The translations under genes and the position numbers were made by a program. Positions 1 through 6,305 of a stretch of DNA of 64,000 bases are shown here, in pieces (the stretch's first letter is position 1; every line of letters starts with the position of its first letter). The stretch spans positions 1,178,001-1,242,000 of the forward strand of contig CANKXO010000001.1 of NCBI GenBank assembly GCA_947487765.1, written 5' to 3'. The DNA is from an uncultured Pseudomonadales bacterium. GTDB taxonomy: Bacteria > Pseudomonadota > Gammaproteobacteria > Pseudomonadales > Cellvibrionaceae. The notes under the pieces were generated by a model. That model was not told the DNA's origin, ran no database searches, and saw only the letters and a list, made by a program, of their open reading frames with translations.

Positions 1-1436
1 CTGGTGGTTTAGGTCATGGACTCGGGAACCTCCTTAATGCGTATACGTCTGGCACACCTCTGGTTGTTACTGCTGGTCAGCAGGACTCCCGGCATGCAAT
101 CACAGACCCCTTACTGCAAGGTGATCTTGTTTCTATTGCGTCACCCACAACGAAATGGGCTGCTGAAATAAGTTCGCCCGATCAGATTCCTATTCTCGCG
201 CATCGCGCATTCCAGGATAGTCAGGCCACCCCTTCCGGCCCAGTTTTTTTATCTTTACCCATGGATATCATGGAAGCAGAAAGTGATATTGATATACCCA
301 GTGTTTCTCATGTAGACAGACGCCCTATTGCTCACTCATTACCCGAACTTGCCGAAGAGTTATTAGCGATGACGCCCGGAAAAATCGCTATTATTGCGGG
401 TGACGAAATTTCATTAAATGATGCCTATAAAGAAGTTGTTGAGTTATCGGAAATTCTGGCAGCACCTGTTTTTGGTTCATCTTGGCCGGCACATATTCCT
501 TACCCTACCAGTCATTATTCCTGGCAAGGAAACTTACCAACAAAAGCGGTAGATATTGCAGAAAAAATGAAAGACTTCGACTGCGTTTTTGCATTAGGCG
601 GGAAATCTTTTATTACTATACTTTACTCAGAAGCACCTGCTCTACCTGAAGGCTGTGAACTGCTCCAGCTCTCCGTTGATGGACGTGATCTCGGTAGGAC
701 TTACCCATCCAAATTATCCGTTGTTGGCGATATCGAATTCTCGCTGAGGAAATTAAATCAATTATTAACGACAAAAATAGACGATAAGAACGAAGCTTAC
801 GAAAAACAAAGGCAAGTGATTCAACAATTGTTTACTGAAAGACGCCAATCTTTATTTGAAGAGACTGACAAATTTTCAAATAACCATGTTATACATCCGT
901 TAGTCGCAGCACGCGAATTAGCAAAAGGTATTGACTCTACACCCATCGTTGATGAAGCCATTGCTACTGCGGCTCATTTACGTAAATTTTTAAATAACAA
1001 TTCCTCAAAGCAATATTCCTTTTTGCGAGGTGGCGCCTTGGGCTGGGGGATGCCAGCCGCTGTTGGATTTTCACTAGGCATAAACAAAAACCCTGTTGTT
1101 TCTCTAGTAGGTGATGGTGCAGCGATGTATTCGCCTCAAGCTCTCTGGACAGCTGTACACGAAGATTTACCCATTACTTTTATCGTTATGAATAATATGG
1201 AATACAATGTTTTAAAAAACTTTATGCGTTCTCAGCCCCATTATATTTCAGCGCAAAAAGAGCAATTTATTGCAATGGATATCAACAAACCAGCCATTGA
1301 TTTTCTCGCGTTAGCGAAATCCATGGGGATGTCAGGTCAACGAATCAGTAAGGCCGAGGATATAGCCCCTATTGTTAATGATTCCATTCAATCAAATAAA
1401 GCCAATCTAATAGAAATTATAATTAGTGCTGAATAA
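1..1436 (+). CDS. Benzoylformate decarboxylase-like ThDP-dependent enzyme (5' end outside window)
   Basis: The reading frame is open from base 3 to the stop at 1434-1436, so the N-terminal part of the pyrimidine-binding domain is missing. About 478 residues are visible. The start of the visible protein (GLGNLLNAYTSGTPLVVTAG, then QQDSRH) resembles the equivalent stretch of benzoylformate decarboxylase (MdlC). The C-terminal pyrophosphate-binding domain has the ThDP motif beginning GDGAAMYSPQALWTA and ending in NN, which binds Mg2+ and the cofactor diphosphate. Enzymes of this family decarboxylate 2-oxo acids. The nearest family I recognise is benzoylformate decarboxylase of mandelate metabolism, but the key N-terminal active-site residues lie upstream of the window, so the substrate is not established; a relative acting on another 2-oxo acid is possible. 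The next gene is convergent and a bidirectional terminator separates them. Confidence 0.8.
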   Translation, partial: GGLGHGLGNLLNAYTSGTPLVVTAGQQDSRHAITDPLLQGDLVSIASPTTKWAAEISSPDQIPILAHRAFQDSQATPSGPVFLSLPMDIMEAESDIDIPSVSHVDRRPIAHSLPELAEELLAMTPGKIAIIAGDEISLNDAYKEVVELSEILAAPVFGSSWPAHIPYPTSHYSWQGNLPTKAVDIAEKMKDFDCVFALGGKSFITILYSEAPALPEGCELLQLSVDGRDLGRTYPSKLSVVGDIEFSLRKLNQLLTTKIDDKNEAYEKQRQVIQQLFTERRQSLFEETDKFSNNHVIHPLVAARELAKGIDSTPIVDEAIATAAHLRKFLNNNSSKQYSFLRGGALGWGMPAAVGFSLGINKNPVVSLVGDGAAMYSPQALWTAVHEDLPITFIVMNNMEYNVLKNFMRSQPHYISAQKEQFIAMDINKPAIDFLALAKSMGMSGQRISKAEDIAPIVNDSIQSNKANLIEIIISAE

Positions 1437-1502
1437 AGCAATTTAATTATACAAAAACTTTTAGCTGCACTAACCAGTGTGATTTTGAAAAATCATATGA
1501 GT

Positions 1503-1549
1503 AAAGATCGATAACAAACAATAATAATAATCATTTATTATCGATCTTT
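1503..1549. terminator. Bidirectional terminator between convergent genes
   Basis: A perfect 12-bp inverted repeat AAAGATCGATAA / TTATCGATCTTT (1503-1514 and 1538-1549) with a 23-nt AT-rich loop. It lies between the stop of the ThDP enzyme (+) and the stop of the isochorismatase-fold gene (-), and the arms end in T or A runs on both strands. The long loop makes it less typical than a short intrinsic terminator. Confidence 0.6.
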
Positions 1550-1557
1550 TGAATCAA

Positions 1558-2382
1558 TTACGCAGAAGCCTCAATCTGCTTAATTGCTTCTTTTGTCGTC
1601 CACACCGCATTAGCCATATAACGGAAGTTAACTATTGCTGCGGCATAACCATCGCCTTCCGGTATTTTTGCAGCAGCGGTCGCGTCTCGTACAACAGCAA
1701 CCTCAAAGCCCTGCTCTTGCAATTCACGGAAGTGGCTTTCCACACATAAGTTGGCAGACATACCGGCCAGTACAACCTGATCCACTCCCCTCTTACGCAA
1801 TTGTAAGGTTAAGTCATTCGTTTCTGGGCCATAGACTTTATGGGGAGATACGACAATGGTTTTGCCATCGTTAATGTATTTTTTGTATTGTGGCATCCAG
1901 TCTGCCCCTGAATTCTCGAAGCCTTTTAAATCTAATGGGCCTTTACGATCAAACATACCGATTTTATGCATGAGTTTTTCAAGCCCTCCTTCAAATTTCC
2001 AACCGTGGTCTGTTGGGTAGTAATAATGAGGTGAAATAGCCGTGACGATATCTTTTGCTTTGGCAATTTTAAATAAGCGCTCAATGTTATTGACCGTATC
2101 GTGTTCGGTAACACTTTCGCCTACTACACCCCAGGTCACTCCTTTAGGACTTAAGAAATCGACTTGTGGATCGATAATAACAACCGCCGCACGCTTTAAA
2201 TCAAGTTTCATACTGCTGGGTGGCAATGCAGGTTTTTCTGGGTCAGCATAATCACCAGCCGCAGCATTTGCATTGGTCGATATTGCCCCTGTTGCCGCAA
2301 CAGCTGCTACACCTGTTACTGCTGCTGCGCTTGTTTTTAAGAAGCCCCGTCGTGATGAATCTTTATGATCATGGTCACACAT
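1558..2382 (-). CDS. Tat-exported isochorismatase-family cysteine hydrolase
   Basis: A 274-residue protein. Residues 9-41 form a twin-arginine signal (SSRRGFLK, then a long Ala/Val-rich hydrophobic stretch ending NANA), so it is probably exported folded to the periplasm. The mature part is an isochorismatase-fold hydrolase with the expected Asp-Lys-Cys triad: D71 in VVIIDPQVDF, K182 in SPHKVYG and C213 in GMSANLCVESHF. Members hydrolyse amide, ureido or enol-ether bonds; the substrate cannot be read from sequence. Start ATG is supported by AGGAGAG 5 nt upstream. An AraC regulator is divergent immediately upstream and is a likely regulator. Export is unusual for this family, most members being cytosolic. 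Confidence 0.85.
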   Translation of the reverse strand: MCDHDHKDSSRRGFLKTSAAAVTGVAAVAATGAISTNANAAAGDYADPEKPALPPSSMKLDLKRAAVVIIDPQVDFLSPKGVTWGVVGESVTEHDTVNNIERLFKIAKAKDIVTAISPHYYYPTDHGWKFEGGLEKLMHKIGMFDRKGPLDLKGFENSGADWMPQYKKYINDGKTIVVSPHKVYGPETNDLTLQLRKRGVDQVVLAGMSANLCVESHFRELQEQGFEVAVVRDATAAAKIPEGDGYAAAIVNFRYMANAVWTTKEAIKQIEASA

Positions 2383-2523
2383 TGTTCTCTCCTGATAGTA
2401 GTAAGTTTGTTATTCGTTAAGCTAGGAGAAATTATGCGATAAGCTTTTAGGCGAACCCGCCAAAATTGGTGTCCCAATGTCGGAATATCACGTAACGACG
2501 ATTTTTTTGTGCATAATGCCAGC

Positions 2524-3450
2524 ATGGAAATTACAGACAAATTACTGAATGCCTTAGAAGTGCGTGTTGAGCCATTTGCAATATGCGATGTTCGCTGTGG
2601 CTATCATTTAGAGATAGCTCCCGACGACCACAACACCATTCACTACATGCTTTCCGGTCATGGGCAGCTTAGTTCAAACAATGGCAAGCCTATCTCTCTT
2701 GAAGCGGACCAGATGATTCTAGTCCCTGCGGGAGTGTCGCAACGTATCGAATCCTTACAGGACTCATCTCAACGCGGTACCGCATCGTCTTTATGCTTAC
2801 AGCCTACGGAGGATATGCATTGGCTAAAAGCAGGAGAAGGCGCGACTGATGTCGTACTGGCCTGCGGGCGAGTTCACGCAAGCTATGGTCAAGGTGTGGA
2901 CATTTTCAGTTTGCTGGCTGAGCCATTAGTCGAATCGTTTCAAGATTCGATTTATATTCGTGGTGCCTTCGAAGCGATGCTGACAGAATTCAGTCGCCCC
3001 CAATTAGGCACACTGGCATTGGCAAGCACGTTAATGAAACAGTGTTTAATTTTATTACTGCGCCGCTTACACGAGCAACAAGATTGGCGTTTCCCTTGGC
3101 TGGCTATTTTAGAAAACCCGCGTTTGGAAAATGCCCTTAGGGTAATGTTGGATTCTCCTGAAAAACAGCACCGCGTTGAAGAACTGGCGGAATTGGCGTG
3201 TATGAGCCGCTCATCGTTTACCGAACATTTTACAAAGGCCTTTAACCAACCACCTCATGAATTTTTAACCAATTATCGCCTGCGCCGTGCTGCACAATTG
3301 CTCACAACAGGCGACTTACCTATTAAGAATATTGCTGATCGCGTGGGCTATCAAAGCCGGAGTTCGTTTTCGCGGGCGTTTAAGGCTTTATATTCATTAG
3401 ACCCAGCGGCTTACCGCAAAAGTAAGTTAGAAAGTGCTGAAAGCCATTAA
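2524..3450 (+). CDS. AraC-family transcriptional regulator with cupin sensor domain
   Basis: About 308 residues. The N-terminal part looks like the cupin/AraC-binding domain (HYMLSGHGQL; a proline-glycine turn VPAGVSQRIE). The C-terminal ~100 residues carry two AraC helix-turn-helix motifs: the first in VEELAELACMSRSSFTEHFTKAF and the second in IKNIADRVGYQSRSSFSRAFKALY, followed by P-A-A-Y-R typical of the family. A GTG at 2509 in frame is an alternative start; neither has a convincing ribosome binding site. It is divergent from the Tat isochorismatase gene, with about 140 bp of shared regulatory region, so it most likely controls that gene. The effector is unknown. Confidence 0.85.
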   Translation: MEITDKLLNALEVRVEPFAICDVRCGYHLEIAPDDHNTIHYMLSGHGQLSSNNGKPISLEADQMILVPAGVSQRIESLQDSSQRGTASSLCLQPTEDMHWLKAGEGATDVVLACGRVHASYGQGVDIFSLLAEPLVESFQDSIYIRGAFEAMLTEFSRPQLGTLALASTLMKQCLILLLRRLHEQQDWRFPWLAILENPRLENALRVMLDSPEKQHRVEELAELACMSRSSFTEHFTKAFNQPPHEFLTNYRLRRAAQLLTTGDLPIKNIADRVGYQSRSSFSRAFKALYSLDPAAYRKSKLESAESH

Positions 3451-3599
3451 TCTATCAACAGAGAATAAACTTTAATTTATGCCATTAACCTGTTGATAAA
3501 TAAATATAAACTTATAGTTAAAGTTAAATCTAGATTGGCTCTATTGTGTTCTCCGCGAGCTTTAATAAACTCTCAAAATGATCAATTACTTATTGCTAT

Positions 3600-3629
3600 T
3601 TGCATTTTACTAGACGATCAGTCTATAAT
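3600..3629 (+). promoter_or_regulatory. acuR promoter with overlapping TetR operator
   Basis: TTGCAT (3600-3605), an 18-nt spacer and a perfect TATAAT (3624-3629). The inverted repeat TAGAC-GATCA-GTCTA (3611-3625) fills the spacer and overlaps the -10 element, as expected for an autorepressor. The ATG of acuR at 3635 lies only 5 nt after the -10 box, which predicts a leaderless or nearly leaderless transcript. Confidence 0.65.
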
Positions 3630-3634
3630 TCAGC

Positions 3635-4273
3635 ATGCCTACTATCGCTAGTATTAATAAGCCTCGTCGAGGGCGCCCTCCTAAGGTATCCCCCGCTGGG
3701 GATAACACTCGAGCAATCCTTATCCGTAGCGGTGTTGAAGCGCTTACCGAAAACAGTTTTGTCTCAGCTGGTATTGAAGGTATTTTGAAAAAAGTCGGTG
3801 TCCCTAAGGGATCTTTTTATCACTACTTTAAAAATAAAGAGGATTTTGGCTTAGCGGTTATTGATGAATATGCCAAGTATTTTGCAGAAAAGCTCGACTC
3901 TCATTTACTTGACCAGCAGAAATCACCGCTGAAACGTTTAGAAAGTTTTGTTAACAGCACTGAAAAAAGTATTAAGAAATATAACTATAAACGAGGTTGT
4001 CTAGTCGGCAACCTTGGGCAGGAAATCGGTTTATTACCCGACAGTTTTCGCGAGAGTCTACAAGGTATTTTTCTTAACTGGCAACAACGTGTGTGTACCT
4101 GCTTAGAGGAAGCCCAAATTGAGGGAGAACTATCAAGAGATGCGAACTGTAAACAATTAGCAGAGTTCTTTTGGATTGGCTGGGAAGGTGCAGTGATGAG
4201 AGCTAAATTAATGCAGAGCGCTGACCCATTAAGCCTTTATTTTCACGGCTTTATTACAGCTTTACCAAAGTAG
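3635..4273 (+). CDS. acuR: TetR-family repressor of acrylate metabolism (AcuR-like)
   Basis: A 212-residue TetR-type regulator. After a basic N-terminus (KPRRGRPPK) comes the TetR helix-turn-helix (ILKKVGVPKGSFYHYFKNKE, residues about 48-68), then an all-alpha ligand-binding domain with GCLVGNLGQE, a motif of the AcuR-type C-terminal domain. In Rhodobacter, AcuR represses acuI and a DMSP lyase gene and is released by acrylate. Here the gene sits directly upstream of acuI, same strand, 74 bp away. Matching operators occur before both genes, supporting autoregulation and control of acuI. No SD sequence is visible. No DMSP lyase gene is in the window. Confidence 0.85.
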   Translation: MPTIASINKPRRGRPPKVSPAGDNTRAILIRSGVEALTENSFVSAGIEGILKKVGVPKGSFYHYFKNKEDFGLAVIDEYAKYFAEKLDSHLLDQQKSPLKRLESFVNSTEKSIKKYNYKRGCLVGNLGQEIGLLPDSFRESLQGIFLNWQQRVCTCLEEAQIEGELSRDANCKQLAEFFWIGWEGAVMRAKLMQSADPLSLYFHGFITALPK

Positions 4274-4315
4274 TTTTTATTTAGCTTTTAGCTTAATTTT
4301 TTATTTACTTATTAA

Positions 4316-4330
4316 TAGACGATCGGTCTA
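4316..4330. promoter_or_regulatory. Probable AcuR operator upstream of acuI
   Basis: TAGAC-GATCG-GTCTA, 14 of 15 bases identical to the site at 3611-3625 before acuR. It overlaps a probable -10 element (TAAATT, 4329-4334), so bound repressor would block RNA polymerase. Assignment to AcuR is inferred from the paired occurrence and the gene neighbourhood. Confidence 0.65.
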
Positions 4331-4347
4331 AATTTATGGGGGTAACT

Positions 4348-5343
4348 ATGACTAACAGTACGTTCAAAGGTATATTGATAGAAAAAGATGACAACGGTTA
4401 TCAAGCAGCCATCAAAGAAATAAATTCAGATGACCTACCCGATGGTGATGTTGCTATTGATGTTAGCTACAGCACGATTAATTATAAAGATGCATTAGCG
4501 ATTACAGGCAAGGGGCCTGTTGTCCGTAAATTTCCTATGGTGCCAGGTATTGATTTAGTAGGCACAGTCACACACAGCGACAGCAGTAAATTCAGCGTAG
4601 GCCAACAGGTTGTTCTAAATGGCTGGGGTGCTGGTGAAGCACACTGGGGTGGCTTAGCCGAAAAAGCGGTATTGAATAGCGACTGGTTAATCCCCCTGCC
4701 CGACGGCCTTTCGCCAATACAAGCAATGACTATTGGTACAGCAGGTTATACGGCTATGTTATCTGTCATTGCGTTAGAACGCCACGGGCTCTCGCCTGAT
4801 AGTGGCAGTATTTTAGTGACGGGAGCGAACGGTGGTGTTGGTAGCTTTTCTATTTCTATTTTAAGCCAATTAGGCTATCACGTTGTCGCATCAACCGGCA
4901 GGATGGAAGAAGCTGATTATCTTAAAAAACTGGGCGCTCAGGAAATTATCGATCGAGCCACATTATCAGGTGCGGGAGGCCGCCCTTTAGCTAAAGAGCA
5001 ATGGGCTGGCGCCATAGATTCAGCAGGCAGTCATACCTTGGCCAATGTGTGTGCTGCAATGAAATATAATGGTGTTGTCGCTGCTTGTGGACTTGCTCAA
5101 GGTATGGATTTAAGTACTACTGTTGCGCCTTTTATACTTCGTGGAGTGACACTCGCTGGCATTGATAGTGTGATGCGCCCTATTGATCAACGTATAGAAG
5201 CATGGAATCGCTTAGCCAATATTAATCATGATCACTTTGATGACATTAGCACTGTCATTGGGCTGAATGATGTATTTGATAACGCCAGCGCATTACTAGA
5301 AGGAAAAATCAGAGGTCGTTTGGTCGTTGACGTTAATCAGTAA
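4348..5343 (+). CDS. acuI: Acryloyl-CoA reductase (NADPH), AcuI/YhdH type
   Basis: A medium-chain dehydrogenase/reductase of 331 residues from this start. It shows the AcuI/YhdH pattern: STINYKDALAITG, FPMVPGIDLVGTV near the N-terminus, then LNGWGAGEAHWGG and the nucleotide-binding loop VTGANGGVGSF; it lacks the zinc ligands of alcohol dehydrogenases. AcuI reduces toxic acryloyl-CoA to propionyl-CoA with NADPH, detoxifying acrylate produced from DMSP or other sources. An upstream in-frame ATG (4336) lies 1 nt after the likely -10 box, so translation more plausibly starts at 4348, preceded by GGGGGT. It is downstream of its presumed repressor gene acuR and is followed by a strong terminator. 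Confidence 0.9.
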   Translation: MTNSTFKGILIEKDDNGYQAAIKEINSDDLPDGDVAIDVSYSTINYKDALAITGKGPVVRKFPMVPGIDLVGTVTHSDSSKFSVGQQVVLNGWGAGEAHWGGLAEKAVLNSDWLIPLPDGLSPIQAMTIGTAGYTAMLSVIALERHGLSPDSGSILVTGANGGVGSFSISILSQLGYHVVASTGRMEEADYLKKLGAQEIIDRATLSGAGGRPLAKEQWAGAIDSAGSHTLANVCAAMKYNGVVAACGLAQGMDLSTTVAPFILRGVTLAGIDSVMRPIDQRIEAWNRLANINHDHFDDISTVIGLNDVFDNASALLEGKIRGRLVVDVNQ

Positions 5344-5390
5344 TTTTTACAAGATGATTTTGTAAAAGTGATAGGCAATTCGTGCAATAT

Positions 5391-5416
5391 AAGAGAAAGG
5401 CCAATGCCTTTCTCTT
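5391..5416 (+). terminator. Terminator after acuI
   Basis: A perfect 11-bp stem AAGAGAAAGGC / GCCTTTCTCTT (5391-5401, 5406-5416) with a 4-nt loop CAAT, followed after 8 nt by a run of T. It lies between convergent acuI and the signal peptidase gene and could serve both strands. Confidence 0.8.
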
Positions 5417-5440
5417 AATAAGTATTTTTTACATAAAAAT

Positions 5441-6289
5441 CTACCAGACAAAGACAACCTTACCCACAATATTTTCAGCAGGAACGGGGCCCCATAACCG
5501 GCTGTCAGCAGAATTATTTCGATTATCACCCATTACAAAATATGCATTATCAGGCACTGTTATTGTAAAATTCTGCAATTGCTCTAACCCTTCTACTGTA
5601 TTTTTATCAATATACTGAACCGTATAATTATGGCCGCCCAAGCTTTCATAGTACTGAAATGAGTCAGAGGCTGCTTCTTTTTTAATTTTTTCCGTTTCAA
5701 CCTTTTTCCCATTGATCGTTATCTGCTTATCAGAAAACTGTACAATATCGCCGGGCACACCAATGATTCGCTTAACAAATGGCGTTGATCTATGGGGTGG
5801 ATACAGTACAAAAACCTCCCCTCTTTTAGGTTTCTTTTTCTTAGTGATATCAGTATTTTTTAAAACAATGCCGTAGCTACCGTAAAGGCCATACCCCCAT
5901 TTGGATACAATGATATGATCACCAACGTTCAGCGTTGGCACCATAGACAAAGACGGAATGCGGAAAGGCTCGAATAAGAAAGCACGTATAGACAATGTTG
6001 ATAACAAAAACATTACTGCAATAAATAATATTCCCCACCAGTAGTTATACCAATGGCGTTGAGGGAAATTTAACGTTGTTGCTGTTTTAAATGCATGCAA
6101 GGCGCAAGCAATAGCAACAGTAAACGCGGCTCCAAAATATCCTATTTTGGCTGTTAAATAATAATCCAATAGGGTCGCTGAAATATTAACGACTATATAA
6201 AAAAAGAACCATTTGAATTTCGATAAATAAACAAATGCCAGTGGTTGAAAAAACAACCCCAGAAATGCAGAAAACCATTTATTAGGCAT
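5441..6289 (-). CDS. lepB: Signal peptidase I with extra N-terminal membrane region
   Basis: A 282-residue S26A signal peptidase. The catalytic serine is S115 in PSLSMVPTL and the catalytic lysine is K173 in TPFVKRIIGVPGD; the C-terminal box MGDNRNNSADSRLWGPV is intact. Before the catalytic domain there are about 105 residues with up to four hydrophobic segments (about 10-23, 27-45, 48-66, 84-103), unlike the two-helix anchor of E. coli LepB. It cleaves signal peptides on the outer face of the inner membrane. The ORF begins 16 bp downstream of the cti stop on the same strand, so it is probably co-transcribed with cti. It is not in the usual lepA-lepB-rnc context, so it may be an additional signal peptidase with a narrower role. 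Confidence 0.88.
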   Translation of the reverse strand: MPNKWFSAFLGLFFQPLAFVYLSKFKWFFFYIVVNISATLLDYYLTAKIGYFGAAFTVAIACALHAFKTATTLNFPQRHWYNYWWGILFIAVMFLLSTLSIRAFLFEPFRIPSLSMVPTLNVGDHIIVSKWGYGLYGSYGIVLKNTDITKKKKPKRGEVFVLYPPHRSTPFVKRIIGVPGDIVQFSDKQITINGKKVETEKIKKEAASDSFQYYESLGGHNYTVQYIDKNTVEGLEQLQNFTITVPDNAYFVMGDNRNNSADSRLWGPVPAENIVGKVVFVW

Positions 6290-6305
6290 GAGTTACTCTT
6301 CAAAT

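Noticed and set aside
4336-4347. Upstream acuI start
   Set aside because: It is 1 nt after the likely -10 element, so it would not be on the mRNA.
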